This document shows positions 38,341-64,000 of a stretch of DNA of 64,000 bases, piece by piece (the first letter of the stretch is position 1; every line of letters starts with the position of its first letter). Made by a program: the position numbers and the translations under genes. The notes beneath the pieces are model-generated. The model was not told the DNA's origin, did not search any database, and saw nothing but the letters and a program-made list of their open reading frames with translations. Source of the stretch: Chrysemys picta bellii (lineage: Eukaryota > Chordata > Testudines > Emydidae); contig NC_088798.1 of the NCBI RefSeq assembly GCF_011386835.1, positions 1,240,001 through 1,304,000 of the forward strand. The letters run 5' to 3'.

Positions 38341-41168
38341 CATTGACCTGCATAACCAGCACTTTGAAATTGGACGGGAGCTTGGGCTCTGAGGCCCACC
38401 CCTCTTCCTAGGCCTCAGGAACCAAGCCACGACTCAAAAGTGCTGCCTATGCAGGTATTTTGAGAGCACTAACATGAACCAAGATCCGTTGACATGGGCT
38501 GGGAGGCTCCCCGCCATGGGCTGTGTCCGCATATCCTTACGGACCAGGTGGCTTCAGCTAGCCAGGCCTGTGCCATAATTAGCTACCTCCTAGCCTAAGG
38601 GAGCAGCCTGAAACATCTGGGCCTCATAAAACTCCGTTTGGAAGAGATGACAGGGAGCAAACTGGGCTTCTGCAGAAGGGCCTAAATAGGGTCTGGAGGA
38701 CTCCAGGGGCCAGCTCTATTCCAGCGCAGAGAGCCTTACCGGTAGCCCAGAGGGGCTGAGTGAACGGGAAGCAGTCTGGGGGTCAGCGCTCTATCCCAGA
38801 GCCAGAGCGTTGACGGTAGCCCGGAAGGGCCTGGCAATGCAGCCTGGAGGGCAGGCGGAAGAAGATCCTTTCTGTTTCTTTCCATCTGGATCATCCTGAA
38901 ATGAGACTGAACGCTGACACTGACCCGGGTGGAGAACTGAGCCATGTGAATTCCCAGGAGAGAGACAAAATCCTGGTAAATTGTATAAAAAGCTCATTCG
39001 GGGGTGGGGGGGGGGGGGGGCTGTAGTGTTCAAACAACCCCAAATTTGGATCCCTACCCTCCAATCCCTCACAAACCACAGCAGATTACAAGACAATCTG
39101 AATGTGAATGTGGCGCTCAGAGCCCTCGAGAGAATCAGCTGTTAAACAGTAAGATAGTCCAAACCTTAAATGTAGTGGTGCCCTTGCCCCACTATAATGT
39201 CATTCCCCAAGTTACTCCCTGCTTGCTTGACCTTTATTTAGATCCCCAGAGTGTAATGCCCATCCCAGAGCCCATCTGCAGCTGGTCCTATGGAACAGGA
39301 TGTCATTGTTTGCATTCTATACTCGTTCCCTGCCCCGTGGGTGGGAAGAGAGACTCTGAAATGATAGTTCTCAGCAGAGATGTGAGCTGCCCCATCCCTT
39401 GCAATGGGGTGTTAATGCCAAAGGCTGATGATGGCAAGGGAGAGGTTAGTAATTGATGATTATGTTACACGCAGTGCTTAGCGAATGTGTTCATCTGATG
39501 TGGCTGGATAATCAGATGATGGTTTATTCAGCACCACAGCTGAGCATAGTGTTAAGAGCCACCAGACCATAACCCTGTGCTCTGAGGAGATTTTCCAGTC
39601 GACTTTTAAATATTTCCCTTCCAAACAGTGAAGCACTGGGGTACTGCACTTTGCAGTCTAGGCCGCACTCCAGTGCAACTCACTCCAAAGTTTCGCTTGT
39701 TTAAAAAAACAAAAAATCTTCATTTCATCCCAATCTTCCTAAGCCGAGTCTAGGTGAGCCACCAGGAAAAGGAGAAAGGGGTTTCACCTATCAGAAGAGG
39801 TTTGAGACGGGGGTCCAGTAGCCACCAAACAGGAGGGAGGAGGGCAGATGAGGTGCCACCAAAGGTGGAGATGTGACTAGTGAGGAGTGAGCATAGGTCC
39901 TGTCCCTTTTTTTTAACCACATTTTGCCCTCTAGAGGGGAATAGCTTGTGAGGGCCCTGCCCTCACTTTATACGTCTCCTAGTAAACCTGAGCAACCTAC
40001 TGCCCAAACGCTGGCCCTTTGGGAGTCAATTGATTTAAAGGGTATTTTTACTGGTACATTTGTTTAATAAGAAAAGAAAAGGTTGCAACATTTAGCAAGT
40101 AATATCTCTGTTTGCTTCAGGTGGACGTTCGGCAGCTCCTTCCCGCCCAATCCCAGGGGTTTTCTTGCGTAGCTGCTTGCATAAACATTTTCCTTTGTAA
40201 AGGGTCCCACTGACAGTGACTTTCGTTTGCCTGTTCTGATCTAGCTCAAGTGTGGGAGCAGGAAACCTCTGGTCCCTTCAACTAAAGCTGCCTGATGCCT
40301 TCTTGCTAGTTTTAATAAGCAATCTCCACCCAAGTATCAGCCCTGGGAACAATACATGTGTCCCCAGATTTCTCTACCGTCACGCTTCGGCTCAGGGTGA
40401 CTCCACACCATTTACCATGAAAAATGGCTCACGTCATCCTAATATTGAAAAGTTGGTCCAGGATTCTCGAAATGAAACAGAGCGTGCCTGCCCAAATGAC
40501 ACACAAGCTGGAACATACAGTTCTAGTTTTCTGCTATCTTGCACCCTCACACAATATAAGAAAAGTTTTTCAGACTACATCTGTGGAAAATTTTGGGTCC
40601 TCTGTTTGCCTCATTTTTATTCATCTCATGTGCTCCTCAGGTGCCAGTTCTGGCCCTTGAGTTCTTCTGATTGTAATTGAATTGTCTCCTCAGAAGAGAG
40701 GCTCACCTGAAGCTTGTCTGGTTTTGTGCTGGGAAGATTCAGCAGGATCTTCATGGCTGCCTTATGACAATAACCTGACAGCAAAGGAGACTCCTGGTGG
40801 GAGAAGCGAAATAGCCTCTTGGAGGGCTCATTTAGGTATGAGTGCAACCAGTCACTTTGCTCATGGTTTCGGGGCATGGTTGCAGGCTCCTTTTAGGGTG
40901 GTTATGTTCATCCCCACTGTTGTGCTCTGGTGTTTATGCATTATAACTAAGGCCCTACTTAAGCTGCGATATTGCGGATCCCGCCATATTAGACTGCCAC
41001 CACAATTTTGACAGTGGGAGCCCCAGCTGCCCTGGGGTCAACAGCACGACCTCCCACTCTGTCCTGGGCGGTCAAACACCGGGAGCCCCCCACTGTCAAC
41101 AGCGGGATCCTGCTCTCAGGCCTGGGCTGCCGACAGTGGGAAATTGCAGAAAAGTCATAGACCTTATT
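38341..41168. other. Intergenic, no gene recognised
   Basis: AT-richer unique sequence without recognisable genes. A G run lies at 39002-39020. Open frames of up to 177 codons are unsupported. From about 40955 a sequence with inverted-repeat arms begins (left arm about 41131-41168) into which the LTR at 41169 was inserted. Confidence 0.5.
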
Positions 41169-42252
41169 TGACGTTAGGAGTGTAATAGAATATCTCATTG
41201 AAAGATGACAGGGCCAGAAAGAGTTAATTAACTCACAGACTGACCTGACCCAGGGCCCAACTTTAGAGACTGGTTAGGAAGATAGGGTAAAAGAATAGAG
41301 CTTTGAAATGTAAGTCTGTATTGTCAGAGGAAGAAGGGTAGATGTTTGCTCAGGTCTTGTGATGTCAGCAAACAAGTCTTGTCTATTGCTATAGCTTTAA
41401 TTCAAAGATCAAAAAAGGAATATTAACATTTATGATGATACTTGAGTGAAATAGTATTATTGTCTCTATGTCTTTTTGAAGTTTGTGGTAACCTGTATCT
41501 GAACTGTGTAATGGATAAATTATCCTATGCTAATTGGCAGGGTGTTTGGGAGAAGGAGAGTTGAGCCTATTGCTTTCTCAGGCCGAAAGGCTGCAGGAAA
41601 TGTATAAAAACTCTGGGACGCAATCCTGCTTCATCTCAGATCTGCTTTGGGTTTCAAGAGGGGGAACCTTAAGCCATAAGGATTGAGATCCCCAGTCACT
41701 GACTGGAGTCACCCTGAATATGGACATTGGACTATAACCTATGGACTATTTCTAAAAGGACTTTTGGCAACTACAGGATCACCTCTGCTATGCATCTGAG
41801 CCTCAAGAATTGAATTCAAGTCTGTCTGTATATTGATCTTTTAACCAACACTCTCTCTCTCTTCTTTTTAAATAAATTGTAGCTTAGTTAATAAGAATTG
41901 GCTCTAAGCGTGTATTTTGGGTCAGATCTAAGTTATAATTGGACCTGGTGTGTGGCTGATCCTTTGGGGTTGGAAGAACCTTTTCTTTTATATGATGAGA
42001 TAAGATTTTCAGTAATCATCATCGTATCTGACAGGTGTGTCTGGACGGAGGCCTGAGGCTGGGCACTTTAAGGGAACTGCATTATTTGGACTTCTAAGTA
42101 ACCAGTGAGGTTCTATAGAAGCTGTTTTGTGCTGGTTGGTAAATCTAAGTTTTGGAAGATCCACCAGTGTTTGGGGTTTGTTTGCTCCGTTCTGTTTGCA
42201 GTTCACCCTGATTGAGTGACCTCGGCTGGCTCCCACGGGCAGCACCGTCACA
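41169..42252 (+). mobile_element. Solo LTR of an endogenous retroelement, about 1.08 kb
   Basis: Starts TGACG and ends CGTCACA, with ccttatt on both sides (41162-41168 and 42253-42259). It contains a TATA box (tataaa 41603-41608) and a poly(A) signal (aataaa 41871-41876), in the order promoter then polyadenylation, so + orientation. No internal coding region is present. The 5' border is less certain than the 3' border. Confidence 0.65.
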
Positions 42253-42502
42253 CCTTATTACCGCAAATAAGGTCCATTATTACTTTTCCGCAATTTTCCA
42301 TTGCTTGTTCATAATTCAGCTGCAATTTTTTGACAATCGTCCTGCAATTCAAGTAGGGCTTTAATTTTACAGCATTTAGCACAGCAACATAACCAGCATG
42401 TGCCCACCAAGCTCTGACAAGTGTCAGATCCCTCCAGGTGTTTCCCTGGGTCATGGTGAATTTGGTGCCAGATTATTGCGTAGTGTCGAACTCTGCTGAG
42501 GT

Positions 42503-42757
42503 TTTGTTTACACACACAAGTTGTACCAGTTTAACTAAATTGGCTTAGAAAGTGAATTAGCCAAATTGGCAAGAATCCAATTGAGTGGACATCTTTAAAC
42601 AGCCTGATAACAGTTAGCTTAAATCAGTAAACAATAGATGTAAGCAGAATTGAAAGAGGGCACGCTTAATCTGAAATAAGTGTCTATACAATGGTGTTGC
42701 TCATTTAACTAAATCACTATCAAAACCTGTTAGTACAACTTGTGTGTGCAGCCATGC
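42503..42757. mobile_element. MITE with acacacaagttgta inverted ends
   Basis: Left ttacacacacaagttgtacc and right agtacaacttgtgtgtgcag are inverted copies of each other; the interior is AT-rich. Non-coding DNA element of unknown superfamily; related ends are seen near 37877 and 57880-58140. Confidence 0.6.
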
Positions 42758-43059
42758 TCTCGGTCTCTGCTAGGTGTGTACATGCTGTCCAGTTCACCCT
42801 AGTCTGTAGCCAGCACTGGGTGCCGCCCGATTGCTGATGTGGGCTCAACGAAGGCAAGACCTCTGCTGGCGTGTGCCCTGTGGGGCCAAGACTCTGCTAC
42901 CTCTAAAGGAGACGGCATGAGGCCTTGGCCGATTAGTGCCTGGAGGCCATGCCAGCGGGACCATCGCCGTGACAACCCCATGATGACAGAACAACTAATG
43001 GGGAGCAGACTGAATAACCCTGGAGTCACCCTGGCTCTGCAGAGCACACCAGTAGGTGC

Positions 43060-43840
43060 CCCACCTGCCCCCAGCACAAGGACAGGGCTCCCAGCCCCTC
43101 CCCCCCCCACAGGGACAAGGCCCCCCCCCCAGCACAGGGACAGGGCTCCCCATCCCCCGGGCCCGCCCAGCACAGGGACAGGGCTCCCAGCCCCCCCCCA
43201 CCGGGACAAGGCTCCCCTTCCCCCTCCTTTGCCCCCCCCACCACGGGGACAGGGCTCCCCACCCTCCTCCCCAGGGCCCCCCCAGCACAGGGATAGGGCT
43301 CACAGCCCACCCCCCCACAGGGACAAGGCTCCCCTGCCCCCCCCAGCACGGGGACAGGGCTCCCCATCCCCCTCCCCAGAGCCCCCCCAGCACAGGGACA
43401 AGGCTCCCCTGCCCCCCCCAGCACGGGGACAGGGCTCCCCATCCCCCTCCCCAGAGCCCCCCCAGCACAGGGGCAGGGCTCCCCATCCCTCTCCCCAGGG
43501 CCCCCCCAGCACAGGGGCAGGGCTCCCCATCCCCCGGGCCCGCCCAGCACAGGGACAGGGCTCCCAGCCCCCCCCCACCGGGACAAGGCTCCCCTTCCCC
43601 CTCCTTTGCCCCCCCCACCACGGGGACAGGGCTCCCCACCCTCCTCCCCAGGGCCCCCCCAGCACGGGGACAGGGCTCCCCATCCCCCTCCCCAGAGCCC
43701 CCCCCCCACAGGGACAAGGCTCCCCTGCCCCCCCCAGCACGGGGACAGGGCTCCCCATCCCCCTCCCCAGAGCCCCCCCAGCACAGGGGCAGGGCTCCCC
43801 ATCCCTCTCCCCAGGGCCCCCCCAGCACAGGGGCAGGGCT
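43060..43840. repeat. C-rich minisatellite with 377-bp internal duplication, upstream of KDM4A
   Basis: Units of about 40-60 bp built on agcacagggacagggctccc and ccatccccctccccagagcc. A block starting at 43151 is repeated at 43528 with constant offset 377 bp (also 43261 and 43638). C runs of 7-10 are frequent, so the minus strand is G-quadruplex-prone. Frames of 200-377 codons on both strands are artefacts. It ends about 120 bp before the first CCAAT box of the KDM4A promoter. Confidence 0.93.
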
Positions 43841-44379
43841 CTCCCAGCCCGCCTTCCGCCGTAGGGAGCCTCTTTGGGCCTGCAGTTCCCTAGCAACTGC
43901 GCCCCCCAGCAGGGGACTCTGTAGTCTGCCTGGCAACAACCTAGTCGCCTTTCTGATTGGCCAACTCCTACCGCCCCGTATAGGTGAGGCTCTAATTCGT
44001 ATTGGTTGGAATCCCAGGCTGCGCTGTGATTGGCTCAGGCCGATGGAGCGGGCGGGAGGAGGTCGTGCGGTGGAAAACCGCCTGGCGGATTCTTTAGCCG
44101 GCGCTCCGAGTGGAGGGATACATCTCACGTCGCTGTAATTTTACATGACGTAACATCGTCGCGCGCAGCCGTATACCCATCCGCGCCGGAACTGATTTCG
44201 GGATGCGGGAGAGGTTGGTCCGCGCTCGGCGCGGTGGGGGAGAAGAGGCAAGTGATTGGCACGGGCGCTCAGCCAATGAGGAGGCGCGTCTGGTGCGGAC
44301 CCTGTGGCGATTGGCCTGCAGCGGCGCTGCCTCACCAATGGGATGGGAGGTTGGTACAGGGGGGGACCGTTTTCTCTTC

Positions 44380-44434
44380 CCTTCTTCCTAGTCGCTGCGG
44401 GGCCTGGCGGAGCGAGCGCCGCGCGCCGGCTGAG
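44380..44434 (+). other. KDM4A: Putative KDM4A 5' UTR exon
   Basis: The sequence after the pyrimidine-rich initiator zone ends in ggctgag followed by donor gtgagg at 44435. A matching acceptor (ctccccccag) ends at 44650, giving a 216-bp intron before the ATG exon. The exon start is approximate, and the exon itself is inferred from splice-like sites only. Confidence 0.4.
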
Positions 44435-44679
44435 GTGAGGCGAGGCGAGGCCGCGGGGCGGTAGTGCGGGGGGCGCCGCCGGGCCCGGTACCTCCGGCTG
44501 CGGCCGGGCCGCGCCTGTGAGGCGGCCGGAAGCGGGGCCGGGCCGGGGCTTGGCGCGCGCGGGCGGGCGGGCGGGCGGCTCGCGGGGCGGGGCCGGGCCG
44601 GGCTCGGCGGGGCTCGCCTGGCGCGTGTTCACGGGTTCCGCTCCCCCCAGGTTGTGCGGGGCCGGGCCCGAGCGGGAAC

Positions 44680-61158
<16,479 letters not shown>

Positions 61159-61649
61159 GTATGAATGGCAGCTGTTCATCGGAAAAGTTCAGAACTGCAT
61201 TATGCTGTGGTGAACTTGGTGGGTTTGTGAAATTGTAAGTGTCTGTCTATTGCACTCACGCTTTCGATTCTACTGGTGTCAGTACAACAGATCTCCTTGC
61301 TTGGTAATTTCTGTCCTTTAATCTTTACAATGGGACCTGACTGTAATTTTAATTTAAATTATCAACCAGACCATCAATGTTTCGGTACTGTCACCTCACA
61401 AATTGGAGCGAGAGAAACCTTTTTCTTTATTTTGAAAACCAAATTTCTTTATCACCTCAAATCTCTAAAGTGAACATTTCAAAAAATGTTCAGGTTGATA
61501 AAAGGTGTCCTGGGACCAACAACATACAAGATATTAGTTAAACCCTTGTTTTATTCATGTCAAGTAATTGCTGACTTATACCCAGTATAAATAGCCATCA
61601 TTAAAACTTGTTACATTCTTACTGAACTCACCAGGGGAAAAATATATCT

Positions 61650-62445
61650 TTTATAAAACAATAAGGTCTAAATTAGCTGTTACCACTCAAGAAAGAGATC
61701 TTGGAGTCATTATGGGTAGTTCTCTGAAAACATCCACTCAGTGTGCAGCGGCAGTCAAAAAAGCAAACAGAATGTTGGGAATCATTAAGAAAGGCATAGA
61801 TAATAAGACATCCTTGTTGCACCCACATCTTGAATACTGCTTGCAGATGTGGTCACCCCATCTCAAAAATGATGTATTGGAATCAGAAAAGGGCAACATA
61901 AATGATTAGGGGTATGGAACAGCTTTCATATGAAGAGACATTAATAAGACTGGGACTTTTCAGCTTGGAAAAGAAACTAAGGGGGGGATATGATTGAGGT
62001 GTATATATAATCATGACTGGTGTGGAGAAAGTAAGTAAGGAAGTGTTGTTTACTCCTTCTCATAACACAAGAACTAGGGGTCACCAAATGAAATTAATGG
62101 ACAGCAGATTTAAAACAAACAAGGAAGTATTTCTTCACATAACACACAGTCTGTGAAACTCTTTGCCAGAGCAAGTTGTGAAGGCCAAGACTCTAACGGT
62201 TCAAAAAAGATCTAGATAAATTCATGGAGGATAGGTCCATCAATGGCTGTTAGCCAGGGTGGGCAGGGATGGTGGTGTCCTTAGCATCTGTTTTGCCAGA
62301 AGCTGGGAATGGGCGACGGGATGGATCACTTGATGATTCCCTGTTCTGTTCATTCCCTCTGGGGCACCTGGCATTGGCCCCTATCAGGAGACTGGGCTAG
62401 ATGGACCTGTGGTCTGACCCAGTGTGGCCATTCTTATGTTCTATT
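61650..62445 (+). mobile_element. CR1 LINE, 3' part
   Basis: Encodes DLGVIMGSSLKTSTQCAAAV, then KKANRMLGIIKKG and HPHLEYCLQMWSPHLKNDV, C-terminal CR1 reverse-transcriptase motifs, broken by frameshifts. Ends with the tail gacccagtgtggccattctt and atgttct. Same subfamily as the minus-strand copies at 47-49.6 kb. Confidence 0.9.
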
Positions 62446-62934
62446 AAAAAATTGAAATTAAAATGAAAGCAGTACAGCTTCTCTTGTTCCATTTCCCTTT
62501 TGTTCGATAGTCTTTTATAGTAAGAAACCCTTTCTTTAGTCTTTCTAAATGGTTTTACCGGTTGTATTTTAGGGGGGAGATTTTTAGCTCAGGCAGCTTT
62601 GAGGTGGTGGTGCTGAAACAGGCTCAATCATCCTTTAAAACAAAATATCACAGAGCATGTCTTGATCAGTCTGTGTGACCCCAAAAAATATAAAATCCAA
62701 ACCAGTAATACCCACACTTGGTGTCTTTAAAGGGCCAGATTTACAAAACTAAAAAGTTATGGACCAAATCGGGAATTGTATAAATGGTATTGGTCCATTA
62801 CTAGATGGAAGTTGTAGAATTGTCAATAGTGCTGAAGTGTTCATTTAAATATTTCTGTTCTGTATTTGGGGTGGAGCGGGGGATTCAGATGTGTGCGTAC
62901 ATCACAATGAAATACTTCTCATTCCAGTAGTAAC

Positions 62935-64000
62935 TCAGGAGGATGTTAAACAGCAGCTACTAAAGGTAGACCTCTTTAAATCAGCAGGTCCAGATAACTT
63001 GCTTCTGAGTTTATTAAAAGAGCTGGCCAAGGAGCTCTTTGGACCATTAATGTTGATTGTTCAGTAACCCTTGGAATACTTGGGAAGTTCCGGAGGACTG
63101 AAGGAAAACTAGGTAAATGGGATGGCCGTGATAATTATAGCCCTATCAGTCTGACATTGATCCTGGTCAGAAGAATGCAACTGCTGATACAGGACTTGAT
63201 TAATAAAGAATTAAAGGAGTGTAATTAATGCCAGTTAACAAGGGGTTATGGAAAATAGATTGTCAAACTTTTTTTTTTTTTTTTTTGAGGCGAGTATGTT
63301 TAGTTAATAAAGATAACAGTGTGTATGTAATTAATATACATAGGCTTCTGTAAGGCATTTGATTTGGTACCACATGACAGTTTGAATTAAACTAGAACAG
63401 TACAAAATCAACAGGACACAAATTAAATAGATAGGGTCTCAAAATGTAATTGTAAATGAGGAATCATTAAGCAGTTGTGTTTCTAGTCAGGTTCTGCAGG
63501 GATCAGTTCTTGGCCCTATACTATTTAATACTTTTATCAGTGGTCTGAAAGAAAATATGCATTCATATGCAAAACTTTATTTGTAATGACCCAAAGATTG
63601 GGAGAGTGATAAATAATTAATAGGACAGGGCACTGATACAGAGCTATCTGGATTTCTCTTAAGCTGGGTGCAGGCAAACAGTATATGATTCAGTACGGCC
63701 AATATAAGGTCATACTTACTGGATGGCGGACTCTATTCTGGGAAGCAGTGACTGTGAAAAGAACTTGTGTCATGGTGGATAGTCGATTGAACATATGTTC
63801 CCTGTATGATACTGTGGCCTGAAGGGCTAATTTAACCCTTGGAATTATAAAGTGGAATCTTGAATAGGAATAGTTATATTATATCTGTGTTTGGCCCTGG
63901 TGTGACTACTACTGGAATACTGTGTCCAGTTCTGGTGGCCACAATTCAAGGATGATGATGATGATAAATCAGAGAGGGTTCACAGAAGAGCCATGAGAAT
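62935..64000 (+). mobile_element. Old CR1 LINE, reverse-transcriptase region, running off the window
   Basis: Fragments recall CR1/LINE reverse transcriptase: cagggatcagttcttggccc gives QGSVLGP, and gataattatagccctatcag gives DNYSPIS-like NYxPIS. Many stops and shifts; an internal T run at 63270-63287. The element continues past base 64000 inside the KDM4A intron. Confidence 0.8.

Noticed and set aside
42839..44138. Proline-rich frames (341-377 codons) before KDM4A
   Set aside because: C-rich minisatellite read in several frames on both strands, with equal length in each; no gene structure.

Overview
The window is vertebrate nuclear DNA, most likely from a turtle. The evidence is exon-intron genes with GT-AG splice sites, many CR1 LINE fragments, and short tRNA-related SINEs with the 'acctttaagactaacag / ataagctttcgtgggta' core that I know from turtle genomes. 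The species call rests on repeat recognition from memory; no database search was possible.

Two genes lie head to tail on the + strand. The first, 8594-35930, is the 3' end of PTPRF (LAR receptor tyrosine phosphatase). Eleven coding exons encode the last 550 residues: the active D1 phosphatase domain, then the D2 pseudophosphatase domain, then the stop codon at 34367-34369. A 3' UTR of up to about 1.5 kb follows. The rest of the gene lies upstream of the window. The second, from about 44380 to past the window end, is the 5' half of KDM4A (JMJD2A histone lysine demethylase). A CpG-rich promoter, a short 5' UTR exon and ten coding exons give residues 1-576: JmjN, JmjC and part of the acidic linker. 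The PHD and Tudor part lies beyond base 64000. All 21 coding exons join in phase with no frameshift or stop.

Layout: 1-8593 PTPRF intron; 8594-20814 exons of D1; 25278-34369 exons of D2; 34370-35930 3' UTR; 35931-43860 intergenic, with MITEs, SINEs, one long solo LTR and a C-rich minisatellite; 43860-44900 KDM4A CpG island promoter and first exons; 44818-64000 KDM4A introns with ten small exons in total and large CR1 blocks.

The PTPRF half is GC-rich and carries at least nine minisatellite arrays in its introns. These create very long but meaningless open frames on both strands. From about 35 kb the sequence becomes AT-richer and LINE/SINE/MITE-dominated. Several mobile elements are delimited to the base by target-site duplications: a 571-bp hAT element (8 bp), a 633-bp hAT element (8 bp), a 299-bp PIF/Harbinger-like element (TAA), a 417-bp solo LTR (5 bp) and two SINEs.

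I found no novel gene system. The best items to follow up are the multi-hairpin DNA transposons, the seven-CCAAT promoter next to an internally duplicated minisatellite, the minisatellites flanking the phosphatase exons, and a Leu at KDM4A position 294 where I expect Arg.
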